Positions 1 to 8,856 of a stretch of 64,000 bases of DNA are shown here, one piece after another. The position numbers and the translations under genes were made by a program. Each line of letters opens with the position of its first letter. Position 1 is the first letter of the stretch. The notes under the pieces are model-generated. The model was not told the origin of the DNA, made no database searches, and worked only from the letters and a program-made list of their open reading frames with translations. The DNA is taken from the NCBI RefSeq assembly GCF_006065315.1, contig NZ_CP040749.1:2184501-2248500 (forward strand), given 5' to 3'. This stretch comes from Aureibaculum algae. GTDB taxonomy: Bacteria; Bacteroidota; Bacteroidia; Flavobacteriales; Flavobacteriaceae.

Positions 1-53
1 TATTTATTTTAATTTAACAGTGTAAAGGTGTGAACATATAAGCAAAATTAAAA

Positions 54-65
54 TGACCTAGATCA
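54..65. promoter_or_regulatory. Crp/Fnr-type operator, site 1
   Basis: The sequence TGACCTAGATCA fits TGAY-N4-RTCA, the pattern found at four other sites in the first 8.6 kb. It lies downstream of the AhpD-like gene, so its target would be a leftward gene outside the window. Only a poor -7 match (TAAAGGTG at 23-30, reverse sense) occurs at the expected distance. This is the weakest of the five sites in promoter context. Confidence 0.45.
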
Positions 66-99
66 GTTCATAAATAGTATTCTTTACTTACTTCTCATT

Positions 100-756
100 T
101 CATCCATTTTGTACGTTTGTTTTATTTTTATCAAATCTGACGTTGGGCAATCCAAACAGACCTCTTAAAAGACCATGAATAATAGCAATAGGTAATAGAA
201 GGATACCTATTATGAGTGTACCAAGTTCAAAAACCAAGGAGCTATCTGTGTATGGTTTTCCTTTTAGTCTCGAGTGAAATGCACTCAATGGAATTCCCAA
301 CATATTCCCAACAGTTATTATTTGAACTACAGAAAGTATAATACGTGCTTCTTGCTTACCATATTCTTTAATAATAGCATCGTAAGCATATTTTTTAGGA
401 TAACCTCTTGAATCTGAATAATGTTGAGCGAACAGTATTGCTATGGCTTCTTTTGGTTTTGTAAAATGATTTTCACCACCTAAAAAGCTATTTATTTCTT
501 TACCACTCATGCCTAGACGTAAGGCCATTTTAGCATGTCCATAGGAGCAAATGGCACAACCATTTACTTCGGTTACGGCCAATTGTAAGCGTTTTACAAA
601 ATCTTTATCAACCAATTGGCTTTTGTTATTTTCAATCATTCTTATCATTGCTTTAGGGATATAAATAAAAGCACGGTACATTTCTCCTAAACCGAATTTA
701 TTTTTAAACGCTGATCGAGAGCTTATGGCTTTTGGTATGTGTATATCTGCTTTCAT
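100..756 (-). CDS. Carboxymuconolactone decarboxylase / AhpD-like family protein
   Basis: The 218-residue protein has the AhpD-like core with the motif CAICSYGH near residues 67-74, a CxxC followed by the family His. Such proteins are redox-active disulphide reductases or peroxidase partners, and the true substrate is unknown. Unusually, it has a hydrophobic C-terminal segment (about residues 175-200), so it may be membrane attached. It sits in a block of stress-type genes on the same strand as dodecin. No Crp-type site was found in front of it. The family assignment is good; the role is inferred only. Confidence 0.8.
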   Translation of the reverse strand: MKADIHIPKAISSRSAFKNKFGLGEMYRAFIYIPKAMIRMIENNKSQLVDKDFVKRLQLAVTEVNGCAICSYGHAKMALRLGMSGKEINSFLGGENHFTKPKEAIAILFAQHYSDSRGYPKKYAYDAIIKEYGKQEARIILSVVQIITVGNMLGIPLSAFHSRLKGKPYTDSSLVFELGTLIIGILLLPIAIIHGLLRGLFGLPNVRFDKNKTNVQNG

Positions 757-905
757 TTTTAGATGATGTATCTATTATTTTTTAAGCAACTCCTTTATAC
801 TTAATTGAAACAAAATCTGTGGTAGGCAAAAAAGGTTCCATTAAAGCAAATCAATAATGAATTTATCTTTAAGGAACCTTCTTCCTAAATAATTTTAATT
901 TATAA

Positions 906-1109
906 CTAAGCCGTAATGGCAAAAGTTACTTTTGTGGTCACACGGTATTCCGCTACCTGATTGTTATTAACTGTTGCTTGCATGTCTTTTACATAAACAG
1001 ATTTAATGTTTTTTACTGTTTTGGAAGCTTCTGTAACAACATTTTTAACCGCATCATCAAAACTTACGGTAGAATTCCCTAATACTTCAATTACTTTTAA
1101 TACTGACAT
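906..1109 (-). CDS. Dodecin family flavin-binding protein
   Basis: The 67-residue protein has the dodecin fold signature: an SVxKVIEVxGxS-like start, a central helix (FDDAVKNVVTEASKTV) and a C-terminal strand containing a YRVTTKVTF-type segment. Family length is usually 65-75 residues. Dodecins form cytosolic dodecameric shells that store or buffer flavins. Its promoter carries a Crp-type operator 36.5 bp upstream of a perfect -7 element, so it is probably induced with the neighbouring stress genes. Confidence 0.93.
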   Translation of the reverse strand: MSVLKVIEVLGNSTVSFDDAVKNVVTEASKTVKNIKSVYVKDMQATVNNNQVAEYRVTTKVTFAITA

Positions 1110-1136
1110 AACTAAGTGATTTTAAAATTAATATAT

Positions 1137-1179
1137 CAAAAGTAGAAATCAAATTTATTATACGAAATGATCTTGATCA
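1137..1179 (-). promoter_or_regulatory. Dodecin promoter with Crp/Fnr-type operator, site 2
   Basis: On the minus strand a Bacteroidota -7 element TACTTTTG lies at 1144-1137. The palindrome TGATCTTGATCA lies at 1179-1168. The operator centre is 36.5 bp from the end of the -7 element, placing it near -42 from the expected start, the class II activator position of Crp-family proteins. Confidence 0.7.
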
Positions 1180-1398
1180 GGAAACGAAAATAAGTAGTAA
1201 CATGCTTTATATTAAAATAAAGAATTGATGACTTCATTTTGAATATGGAATATTCAATTTGTTTGTATTTTGATAACTATAGTCGAATTCCGCTTAAAGT
1301 AATTTAAAATGTGTTACTATTTTGGTGTTAGTGTTAAGGTTGAATGGTAGCGTAGGTATTTTATTTTTTTATGAACCATAAACTTTGATGTAACTGAA

Positions 1399-1899
1399 CT
1401 AAACCTCTTCTAACGCCGTTTTTAAATGATGTAAATCATCATCAAAGCCTCTTATAATCAGTAAATAATTCCCATTATGTAACATCTCTATAAAAGTATC
1501 TGCATTTGTTTTTCCAGCACCTAAACCTCTTAATATACCATTTAAGCCTACGGATATACCTCCTAATGCTTTTCCATTAATTTCATGCATAAACAAAGAA
1601 GTTAATGAGCCAATAATATATACAGTGCCTATCTCAGGGTTTTTAAATATACCAAACTCTATGGCAGAACCCAGCACTTTTTTCCAATACTCTTTTAATT
1701 GTTTCTCGAATTGAATTTGGTCTTTTTTATTTTTAAAAGACTGTTCATTGGTAAACATACTAAGAATAGATAATTGAGAATTAATTTCACTATCATTCTT
1801 TAAAATATCTATTGCCGTTATCAATTTTTGTAATTGCGAAAATGACTTAATAAGAATATGTTTCTTTTTCGGATGTTGCACACTATAACTCATAATCAA
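1399..1899 (-). CDS. Hypothetical protein (166 aa)
   Basis: I do not recognise the family. The N-terminal half is charged and helical. The middle holds a Gly-rich, mildly hydrophobic stretch (about residues 95-130, including GGISVGLNGILRGLGAGK), and the C-terminus is acidic. No signal peptide is visible. The gene is transcribed divergently from the ytxH-like operon, and the Crp-type operator at 1973-1984 lies between them. A near-match -7 element (TAATTTAG, 1949-1942) sits at exactly the spacing seen at the dodecin promoter, so co-regulation is plausible. Confidence 0.6.
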   Translation of the reverse strand: MIMSYSVQHPKKKHILIKSFSQLQKLITAIDILKNDSEINSQLSILSMFTNEQSFKNKKDQIQFEKQLKEYWKKVLGSAIEFGIFKNPEIGTVYIIGSLTSLFMHEINGKALGGISVGLNGILRGLGAGKTNADTFIEMLHNGNYLLIIRGFDDDLHHLKTALEEV

Positions 1900-1972
1900 T
1901 TTTTAAAAGTATTAACGTTTTTCTAATAATACTTATGGGAGCTAAATTAATATGTTAATTAATTACGATGAA

Positions 1973-2015
1973 TGACCTGGGTCATTTTTAAAGAGAATTT
2001 ACCTGTTTATTTTTG
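1973..2015 (+). promoter_or_regulatory. ytxH operon promoter with Crp/Fnr-type operator, site 3
   Basis: The palindrome TGACCTGGGTCA (1973-1984) has perfect 4-bp arms, and its flanks extend the symmetry to AATGAC...GTCATT. The -7 element TATTTTTG lies at 2008-2015. The operator centre to -7 end is 36.5 bp, identical to the dodecin promoter. It may also serve the divergent gene at 1399-1899. Confidence 0.72.
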
Positions 2016-2078
2016 TAGTGTAAAAATTGATTTATTAATCCGTCTGCCTTTGTTGGTAGACATCTAAAAATTTAAATT

Positions 2079-2411
2079 ATGTCAAATACTAGTGAAAATG
2101 CATTATTCGCATTGTTAACAGGAGTTGCTATTGGGGCTGGAATCGGAATTCTATACGCACCTGATAAAGGTAAAAAAACCAGAAAAAGAATTAAACAAAA
2201 AACAGAAGATACCAAGCATATTATTTCTGATCGAATTTCTCATGCTAAAGAAGAATTAACAAAAGCCGTTAATGAAAAAAAAGAAGAATTTGAACACAAA
2301 TTAGATGATACCATTTCAACTATGAGTGGAAAAGCGGAGGATATTATTGATAGCTTAGAAAATAAGTTAGAAGAACTTAAAACCAAAAATGCTCACTTAC
2401 AAAAAAATTAG
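2079..2411 (+). CDS. YtxH domain-containing protein
   Basis: The 110-residue protein has the YtxH pattern: a short Gly-rich membrane segment (residues 8-27, LLTGVAIGAGIGILYAPDKG) followed by a basic stretch (KKTRKRIKQK) and a long amphipathic helix with repeated charged residues. The family is small, membrane-anchored and stress associated, with no defined biochemical activity. It is the first gene of a three-gene operon; the next gene begins 2 bp after its stop. Expression is probably driven by the Crp-type promoter at 1973-2015. Confidence 0.85.
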   Translation: MSNTSENALFALLTGVAIGAGIGILYAPDKGKKTRKRIKQKTEDTKHIISDRISHAKEELTKAVNEKKEEFEHKLDDTISTMSGKAEDIIDSLENKLEELKTKNAHLQKN

Positions 2412-2413
2412 TT

Positions 2414-2764
2414 ATGGCTTTTGAAGAGTTAAAAGAAAACTTATTTGAAGCAGATGTTAATATAAAATCCTATGCAAAAAGTAGCGAGGAATATATTAAG
2501 CTTAAAAGTTTTAAAGCACTTATGATTAGTATTACTTTTATTACCAAATTACTAATTATAAGTGCTTTGGTAGGCATAGCATTGTTGCTTTTATCACTCG
2601 CATTAGCAATCTTTTTAGGTGAAGTTTTGGACAATCTTATTTTAGGCTTTTTAATTGTTGGTTTGTTTTATGCTTTGATTGGGCTCTTGGCTTATTTTTT
2701 AAGAAATAAGGTAAATAGTCCGTTGTTGAAAAATTTTTCTAATTATTATTTTAATAAGTTATGA
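2414..2764 (+). CDS. Phage holin / YqjE-like membrane protein
   Basis: The 116-residue protein has two long hydrophobic segments (about residues 40-68 and 75-97) separated by a short polar turn, and a polar N-terminal helix. This matches the holin superfamily III / YqjE-type proteins commonly paired with YtxH proteins in Bacteroidota. It starts 2 bp after the ytxH stop and overlaps the next gene by 4 bp (ATGA), so translation is probably coupled. It is unlikely to be a phage holin, since no phage genes are nearby. Confidence 0.75.
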   Translation: MAFEELKENLFEADVNIKSYAKSSEEYIKLKSFKALMISITFITKLLIISALVGIALLLLSLALAIFLGEVLDNLILGFLIVGLFYALIGLLAYFLRNKVNSPLLKNFSNYYFNKL

Positions 2765-2982
2765 TACCTACTAGTTATACATCATTTGAAGAAATAGATG
2801 AGCAGTTAAAAATTTTAAGTCTGCAAAAAAATATTTATAAAGAGTTGATTAAATTAAATTTAAAAAGCTCTAAAAACAATTTAAGACCAGAAAGTATAAA
2901 GAATGAACTTAAGGGGCTTGCACAAGAGAAAGTATTGGCTTTTGTGGTAAATAACGTATTAAAAAAATTAAGAAGGAATTAG
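2761..2982 (+). CDS. Small hypothetical protein, third gene of ytxH operon
   Basis: The protein is 73 residues, highly charged and helical, with no membrane segment or signal peptide. The gene overlaps the preceding membrane-protein gene through ATGA, so the two are translationally coupled. Similar-sized soluble third genes often follow YtxH/YqjE pairs. No function can be assigned. Confidence 0.65.
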   Translation: MIPTSYTSFEEIDEQLKILSLQKNIYKELIKLNLKSSKNNLRPESIKNELKGLAQEKVLAFVVNNVLKKLRRN

Positions 2983-2991
2983 AATAACGTA

Positions 2992-4062
2992 TTATCCAAA
3001 TTCCGCTACTTCTTTTAGAGTTTCTTTATTTAAGATTACGAGTCTTCTACCAGACTCTACCCCAATTAATCCTTCGTTTTTGAATTCGGTTAACATTCTA
3101 ATGGCTGTTTCTGTAGCTGTTCCTATGAGTCCTGCAAAATCTTCTCTAGGTATACTGATACCTTTATGTTCTTGATCTTTAATCATTCCTTTTGCATCAA
3201 GTTCAAGTAATGTTTTCGCTGCTTTTTGACGTACAGTAGCAAAAGCCATATCTACTAGTTGCTCTTGTAAATGAATCATATTATTAGAGATCATACTAAT
3301 AAACTTATTAGAAACGTCTTTATTATCATATAATAGTTTTGTAAAATCTGTTTTGGGTATTTCACAAATTTCAGCATCTTCTAAAACAGTCGCCGATTCT
3401 ATATAGGTTCTATTGTCACCTAAAAGAGATAGTTGACCAATAAAATCTCCATCTCTATATAAACCTGTTACAAATTCTTTCCCTGTTTCTGTAGATCTAT
3501 AGGTTTTTACAGTACCACTATGAATAAAAAACATTCGATGTGCCGCATCTCCTTCAGTAAAAATTACTTCTTTATTTTTATAAAGTTTAAGGCTTCTGTC
3601 TTTAGAAAGATCTTGTAAATCTAAATATTTTGATGCTTCTTTTAGAAACTCGTTTACACCCTCAATATTGTTAGAAAATTTTCTTTTCAAAAAGGCATTC
3701 TTTTTTAAACGACTTTTTATAGCACCTAACAGCTCATCTTCTTCAAAAGGCTTTGTTAAATAGTCATCAGCTCCTAAATTCATACCTTTTCGCATATCCG
3801 CTTTTTCGGCTTTTGCTGTTAAAAATATAAATGGAATACCTGCCGTTTTCGCGTTTTTACTCAAACTTTCAAAAACTCCATATCCATCCAATTCTGGCAT
3901 CATAATATCACATAAAATGATATCTGGCATAAATTGATTCGCCTTTACAACCCCAATTTTTCCGTTTTCGGCAGTGCTAACTATATAATTTTCCAGTTCT
4001 AATATGTCGGCTATATTTTCACGAACATTTTGATTGTCTTCTATTAAGAGTATTTTTTTCAT
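2992..4062 (-). CDS. Response regulator with receiver, cNMP-binding and Crp-type HTH domains
   Basis: Residues 1-122 form a receiver domain with phosphoacceptor D52 (in CDIMMPELDGYG) and K104. A cyclic-nucleotide-binding-like beta-roll follows (about 150-265), then a Crp-type winged helix (about 275-350). The recognition helix holds the conserved E-T-x-x-R pattern (TATETAIRML) that in Crp/Fnr proteins contacts the TGA half-site. The gene overlaps the upstream histidine kinase gene by 4 bp, so it is the kinase's partner. It is the best candidate regulator for the TGAY-N4-RTCA sites in this region. Whether the middle domain binds a nucleotide or another ligand cannot be told. Confidence 0.9.
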   Translation of the reverse strand: MKKILLIEDNQNVRENIADILELENYIVSTAENGKIGVVKANQFMPDIILCDIMMPELDGYGVFESLSKNAKTAGIPFIFLTAKAEKADMRKGMNLGADDYLTKPFEEDELLGAIKSRLKKNAFLKRKFSNNIEGVNEFLKEASKYLDLQDLSKDRSLKLYKNKEVIFTEGDAAHRMFFIHSGTVKTYRSTETGKEFVTGLYRDGDFIGQLSLLGDNRTYIESATVLEDAEICEIPKTDFTKLLYDNKDVSNKFISMISNNMIHLQEQLVDMAFATVRQKAAKTLLELDAKGMIKDQEHKGISIPREDFAGLIGTATETAIRMLTEFKNEGLIGVESGRRLVILNKETLKEVAEFG

Positions 4063-6464
4063 TTTTTTTCATTTTTTAATGGTAGCTCCACATAAAAAGT
4101 GGTCCCAATATTTAAATCACTTTTTAAGCTAATAGTACCTCCCATTAATTCTATATATGACTTTACGATATTCAGTCCTAATCCAGTTCCTTCAATATGT
4201 GTAGTGTTCTTGGCACGAAAAAAACGTTTGAATAAATTCGTTTGATCCTCTTCAGGGATCCCAACCCCTTGATCTGTAATTTCAAATAATAAACGTTGCT
4301 TTTCGGTTGCTATATTAAAAATAATCTCCTTGTGTTCTTGAGAATATTTAATAGCATTAGATAACAAATTAAAAACAATATGTTTCAAAAATTTTTGATC
4401 TAAAAACACTTCAATACTTGGTTTTTGATGCTTTAAGATAATGGTTTGCCCATTCTTTTTAATACCTTCAATTTCTTCAATTAAAGAAGTTGAAAATTCT
4501 ATAAAATCAAAGCTTACAGGCTCAGCAACTACTTTACCTTCTTGCAATTTACTTAAGGATAGAAAATCATTAAGAATTACAACTAAATTTTTAACACTTG
4601 CCCTAATTTTAGATACATAGTTTAATCTTCTGTCCTCATAGCCAGGAGCATTTAATTTTTCAATTAATATGGCAGAAGATAATATAGCACTTAAAGGCGT
4701 TCTGAATTCATGAGAGGCCATTGAAATAAATCGTGATTTTAATTCACTCAATTCCTTCTCTTTTTTTAATGTATTTAATATCTCAATCTCAATTTCTTTT
4801 TGATAAGATATATTATTATACACTAACAATACTTCTTCTATTTTTTTATCAATATTAATAAGTGGTGTGGTATTGACCATATACGATCTATCTTGAAATA
4901 CAACTTCAAAAGAACAATGTTCTCCTTTTAAGGTTTTTACAATATGATTTTTAACTTTTGTACTTACCTCTTGCGGTACTATTTGAACATTTCCAATAGT
5001 ATCTCCTATTTTCACGATTTCTCTAAACCCTAAATCATCTAATTCTTCCCCTTCAATAAATACAATTTTTAAATTAGAATCTACTACGACAACAAATCCC
5101 TTAGGAAAATTTTGTGCAATGTTAGAAAGTAGAATTCTACTCGATAAGGTCTTGCTTTCGGCAGATTGGGTTATCTGTATTTGATCTCCTAGGCTTAAAT
5201 TAGACTCTACTAATTTTTGAACTGTAGAGGTAAGTTCTTTGGTACGCTCTGCTACTTTTTCTTCTAATTGTACAGTCAGATTACGCAGTTCCTTTTCACT
5301 TTCTATTAATTTTTGTTCAGCTTTTTTTCGTTCTGAAATATCATTAGTAACACCAATTACACGTTCAGGAATACCATCTATGGTTGTAAATAGACTTCCT
5401 TTTTCATGTAACCAATGCACTGATTTATCGGGGTGTACTATGCGATATTCTATGGTGTAATTTTTCTTATTCTTTATAGCATCTGTCACTACTAATTTTA
5501 CATTTTCTCTGTCTTCAGGATATATCTTCTCTAAAAAGGATTCGAAAGTAATAACTTTTTCATGTTCTTTTAAACCCAATAAATAACTTTGGTAAGTATC
5601 TCTAACTATTCTATTGGTAATCAAATTCCAATCCCATGATCCAAACTCGCCCACTTCTAAGGCTAACCTTTTTCGTTCTTCACTTTCTTTAATAATTTTT
5701 TCGGCATTTTTACTTTTTGTAATATCTCGAATAATAGACAAATAATCACCATCATCCGTTTGAACTACCCTTGATTCTAAATGTTTCAATTCACCATTTA
5801 TAATAAGAGAATATTCAACAAATTGTGTCTCTTTAGTTTTTTTACAATTAGAAAAAGCTTTTCTTATTTTATGACAAACTTTTTTAGGAAGTAAAGTATC
5901 AATGTTTTTGCCGATATGTTCATCGTAAGGAGCAACAAGTTGATTTTTTTTTGGGGCATGTATTTCAAGGTGATTCCCGTCACTATCATAAAGAATCATT
6001 AAATCAGGTAAAGTATCTAAAATGGCTTTATTTTGAGCTTCTTTTGTTACTAATTTTTGTTTCGTTATTTTATACTTTTCTAGAATATTCTTAGAAATAT
6101 CGATAATAAAAAGAATCAACATTTGTTTACCATCGATGTTTACTGAATTTATATTTATTTCGATGGGAAATTTTGTACCATCATACTTTACACCAAACAC
6201 ATCAAAATCTTTTCCGAAGCATTTTTTTTTGAGCTCTAAGGTATTCGTTGTATAGCTATATTCATTTTTAAGCTTAAGTGTCTCTGGTATTAGGGCTTCA
6301 ATATTCTTCTCTTGTAGTTTATTCGTGGCATAACCAAACATAGTTTCAATAGCCTGATTTGCTTTATGAATCATTCCGTCAGCATCTATCACTAAAATAC
6401 CTTCAAAAGAAGCGTTAAAAACGCTTTGTAAAATGACATTGTTTTCTAATTCATCTATAACCAT
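4059..6464 (-). CDS. PAS domain-containing sensor histidine kinase
   Basis: The protein has 801 residues. Residues 1-130 form a PAS domain, followed by two or three more PAS/PAC units (about 145-250, 260-385 and 430-560) and a coiled-coil linker. The dimerisation domain carries the phosphorylated His at residue 585 (SHEFRTP). The HATPase domain has N (NLLSNAIKYS), G1 (DQGVGIP) and G2 (GTGLGLNIVKSY) motifs. No transmembrane segment is visible, so it is probably a cytosolic sensor of redox, oxygen or a small molecule; no cofactor ligand can be identified. It is translationally coupled to the receiver-Crp gene. Confidence 0.92.
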   Translation of the reverse strand: MVIDELENNVILQSVFNASFEGILVIDADGMIHKANQAIETMFGYATNKLQEKNIEALIPETLKLKNEYSYTTNTLELKKKCFGKDFDVFGVKYDGTKFPIEININSVNIDGKQMLILFIIDISKNILEKYKITKQKLVTKEAQNKAILDTLPDLMILYDSDGNHLEIHAPKKNQLVAPYDEHIGKNIDTLLPKKVCHKIRKAFSNCKKTKETQFVEYSLIINGELKHLESRVVQTDDGDYLSIIRDITKSKNAEKIIKESEERKRLALEVGEFGSWDWNLITNRIVRDTYQSYLLGLKEHEKVITFESFLEKIYPEDRENVKLVVTDAIKNKKNYTIEYRIVHPDKSVHWLHEKGSLFTTIDGIPERVIGVTNDISERKKAEQKLIESEKELRNLTVQLEEKVAERTKELTSTVQKLVESNLSLGDQIQITQSAESKTLSSRILLSNIAQNFPKGFVVVVDSNLKIVFIEGEELDDLGFREIVKIGDTIGNVQIVPQEVSTKVKNHIVKTLKGEHCSFEVVFQDRSYMVNTTPLINIDKKIEEVLLVYNNISYQKEIEIEILNTLKKEKELSELKSRFISMASHEFRTPLSAILSSAILIEKLNAPGYEDRRLNYVSKIRASVKNLVVILNDFLSLSKLQEGKVVAEPVSFDFIEFSTSLIEEIEGIKKNGQTIILKHQKPSIEVFLDQKFLKHIVFNLLSNAIKYSQEHKEIIFNIATEKQRLLFEITDQGVGIPEEDQTNLFKRFFRAKNTTHIEGTGLGLNIVKSYIELMGGTISLKSDLNIGTTFYVELPLKNEKK

Positions 6465-6534
6465 ATTTAATAGTTTCGATTTAATCCAATGTAAAGGATT
6501 AACAAATTTATAAATAGTTTCTTAAGAAAATCTA

Positions 6535-7587
6535 TTAATTTTTTTTCATTTCCATTTTTCGTAATTGTGGTAAAAAATTTGGATACGATTTTTTAATAAA
6601 ATCAATTAATTCTTCTCTAATCTGACATCGTAAATCCCAAGTGTCAGAAGCGTTTTTGGCACTGAATGCTGCTCTCAATTCCATTGATTGAACATCAGAA
6701 TTTGTTACTAACAAGTTGGCCTCTTTTTTGTCCCATAAAGGATTACTTTTTAAAATATCCAATAATTTTGCTCTTAATTCTTTTACTGGAAACGTATAAT
6801 CAACATATAGGAAAACGGTTCCGATAACGTCAGCTGAGTTAAAGGTCCAGTTAACAAACGGTTTATCATTAAAGTAACTTAAAGGTAATACCAATCTGCG
6901 TTTGTCCCATATTTTTATAACCACATAGGTAAGTGTAATGTCTTCTACTTCACCAAACTCTCCTTCAATAACAACTTCATCATCAATTTTAATCGGTTGG
7001 GTAAAAGCAATTTGAAACCCGGTAATTAAGTTTGCGATTGATTTTTGTGCGGCTACACCTACAATAATACCAATAACACCAGCAGATGTTAATATGGTGG
7101 TGCCTAATTTTTTGGCAGCAGGGAAATTCCACAAAATGGCAGCACAGGCCAGTGTAATAATTATTATAATGGAAATACTTTTTATAAAGCGGAGTTGTGT
7201 TAATACTTTTCGGTCTTTCGTTTTATGGTTGGTGTCAATGCTAAACTTTTGTTTTACAATTTCTTCAACTGCATTTAATGAAGCAATTACTATCCATGAA
7301 AAATTGATTATAATTAGAGCTTCAACAACCTTGTGCCACAGCGGAATTAGTTTTAAATATAAAAGGAAACCATATATAAATAAAATTGGCAATAGAAACT
7401 TTGCAGGTGTTTTTAAATGTTTTAGAAGTTGTTGTTTTAAAATGGTTGGTTTACGTTGGTTACCAAGTTTTAAAAATGTGAAAATTAACCACCTTAGTGC
7501 TAAACCTAAAAGGATACTAGCTACTATTATTACCAGATAGGTAAGCCATGATTCTTCACCAAAAAATTTTGAAATACTATTTTCCAT
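6535..7587 (-). CDS. MscS family mechanosensitive ion channel
   Basis: The 350-residue protein has four to five predicted membrane helices (about 15-40, 60-80, 90-108, 135-155 and 165-190). The pore-lining Gly/Ala-rich TM3 contains LGTTILTSAGVIGIIVGVAAQKS-like features. The soluble MscS beta domain follows (GFQIAFTQPIKIDDEVVIEG, 190-260) and then an alpha/beta C-terminus. Channels of this family open under membrane tension and protect against osmotic downshock. A Crp-type palindrome lies 40 bp upstream of the start codon, suggesting co-control with the other stress genes. Confidence 0.92.
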   Translation of the reverse strand: MENSISKFFGEESWLTYLVIIVASILLGLALRWLIFTFLKLGNQRKPTILKQQLLKHLKTPAKFLLPILFIYGFLLYLKLIPLWHKVVEALIIINFSWIVIASLNAVEEIVKQKFSIDTNHKTKDRKVLTQLRFIKSISIIIIITLACAAILWNFPAAKKLGTTILTSAGVIGIIVGVAAQKSIANLITGFQIAFTQPIKIDDEVVIEGEFGEVEDITLTYVVIKIWDKRRLVLPLSYFNDKPFVNWTFNSADVIGTVFLYVDYTFPVKELRAKLLDILKSNPLWDKKEANLLVTNSDVQSMELRAAFSAKNASDTWDLRCQIREELIDFIKKSYPNFLPQLRKMEMKKN

Positions 7588-7627
7588 ATTATTTCCTTCA
7601 AAATATTGATACTTTTATCAACGTAAA

Positions 7628-7639
7628 TGATTAAAATCA
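7628..7639. promoter_or_regulatory. Crp/Fnr-type operator, site 4 (mscS promoter)
   Basis: TGATTAAAATCA has perfect 4-bp arms with an AA/TT flank. It lies 41 bp upstream of the mscS start. No perfect -7 element sits at the usual distance; the nearest candidate is CAAAATAT (7599-7606, reverse sense). The start codon or promoter may therefore differ from the annotation. Confidence 0.55.
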
Positions 7640-7703
7640 TTCCATGATAAGCTTTAAAATATGTGTCTTTTATTCTATACTATTTTATTACGTAGTGATT
7701 ACC

Positions 7704-8471
7704 TTAATTTTCAATAAACAATTTATTCTCTTTTAATAACGCTATTGTAGAGGCATAGCCAATTTCAAAAATAGCTTGGACATTATTCATACTAAAGGTG
7801 CTGTAATCGCTCAATACCTCTGGTTTTACAATTAAATCGCAATCTGAAAATTTAGCGGCGGACTCTGCAACAGATTTTATTTTATAGGCTCTTTCCACAA
7901 CATTATAGGAATGTTTTAAATTTTCAATTTCAATTTTTTTTAATGGATTTACAAACACCCCAATTATTTTATCACAATCATTTTTTAAAGGTTCTACAGG
8001 AAAATTATTTAGTGTACCACCATCTACATAATAAGAACCTTCAATTTCCATAGGAGTGAAAACACCAGGAAAAGAAGCAGAGGCTAAAACGACTCTAATC
8101 AACTCTCCTGAATTAAAAATCTTTAAAGTACCTTTTACGATATCGGTAGCAGTTATATAAAGTGGTTTTTGCAACGCAGCAAAATTATCTTCCTTGAAAT
8201 ATACTTTAAAAGAATTATAGAATTTATCGGTATCGATAAACCCCGGTTTTCTATAGGCATACTTATGTCTATTAAAAAGAGTAATGGTTTTAAAGAAATT
8301 CAACATTTCTGACCAGTCAACACCAGCCGCATATAAAGCACCAACGATAGCCCCAGCACTTGTACCTGAAATGTGAGAAGGGTGAATTTTGTGTTCAGAC
8401 AACGCTTTTATTACACCAATATGTGCAGCTCCTCTTGCTCCTCCACCAGATAATACTAAGCCAATATTCAT
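7704..8471 (-). CDS. Patatin-like phospholipase family protein
   Basis: The 255-residue protein has the oxyanion-hole motif SGGGARGAAHIG (residues 8-19), the nucleophile elbow GTSAG with S38, and the catalytic Asp in DGG (D150). This is the complete Ser-Asp dyad of bacterial patatins, which hydrolyse acyl esters of phospholipids or lysolipids. No signal peptide is present, so it resembles the short cytosolic RssA/YchK-type patatins. The promoter carries a Crp-type operator and a perfect -7 element. Confidence 0.92.
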   Translation of the reverse strand: MNIGLVLSGGGARGAAHIGVIKALSEHKIHPSHISGTSAGAIVGALYAAGVDWSEMLNFFKTITLFNRHKYAYRKPGFIDTDKFYNSFKVYFKEDNFAALQKPLYITATDIVKGTLKIFNSGELIRVVLASASFPGVFTPMEIEGSYYVDGGTLNNFPVEPLKNDCDKIIGVFVNPLKKIEIENLKHSYNVVERAYKIKSVAESAAKFSDCDLIVKPEVLSDYSTFSMNNVQAIFEIGYASTIALLKENKLFIEN

Positions 8472-8490
8472 ACCTTTTCAATTATGATAA

Positions 8491-8532
8491 CAAAGGTATT
8501 GCGAAATTTATAATTAAAAATGACTGAAGTCA
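8491..8532 (-). promoter_or_regulatory. Patatin promoter with Crp/Fnr-type operator, site 5
   Basis: On the minus strand the -7 element TACCTTTG lies at 8498-8491. The palindrome TGACTGAAGTCA, with perfect 4-bp arms and AA/TT flanks, lies at 8532-8521. The distance from operator centre to -7 end is 35.5 bp, within 1 bp of sites 2 and 3. Confidence 0.7.
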
Positions 8533-8856
8533 TTCTTAACTAATAAATTAACATATAGGTAAAAAAAATAATCAGGTTCCTTAAAAGATTCAGGTTTTTG
8601 TCAAATACATGTAGTATTAACAAATAAATTCAAGTAATTATGGATAGGAGAGGTGAAGTATTTTAAAAAGAATATGGAAGACTATCATTTAGGTATTCCA
8701 TTTTTGTATTATAATTAAAGAAAAATCATTCCATACAATTTACCGTTATCAATGACAAGTAAATGTCTTAATACTATATTTTTAGGTTTGAAAATGATAA
8801 AAAAAATGTTGTAGTTTAAATTAAACGTAACGCTAATTCCTAATTGTTTTCATTAT
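8533..8856. other. Gene-free stretch between patatin promoter and PLP-enzyme gene
   Basis: The stretch is AT-rich with no open frame of credible length, no strong hairpin and no repeat. A short ATG frame near 8640 ends after eight codons and is not a gene. Confidence 0.6.

Noticed and set aside
2414..2764. Prophage holin
   Set aside because: There are no other phage genes; the pairing with YtxH fits a cellular membrane-stress operon.
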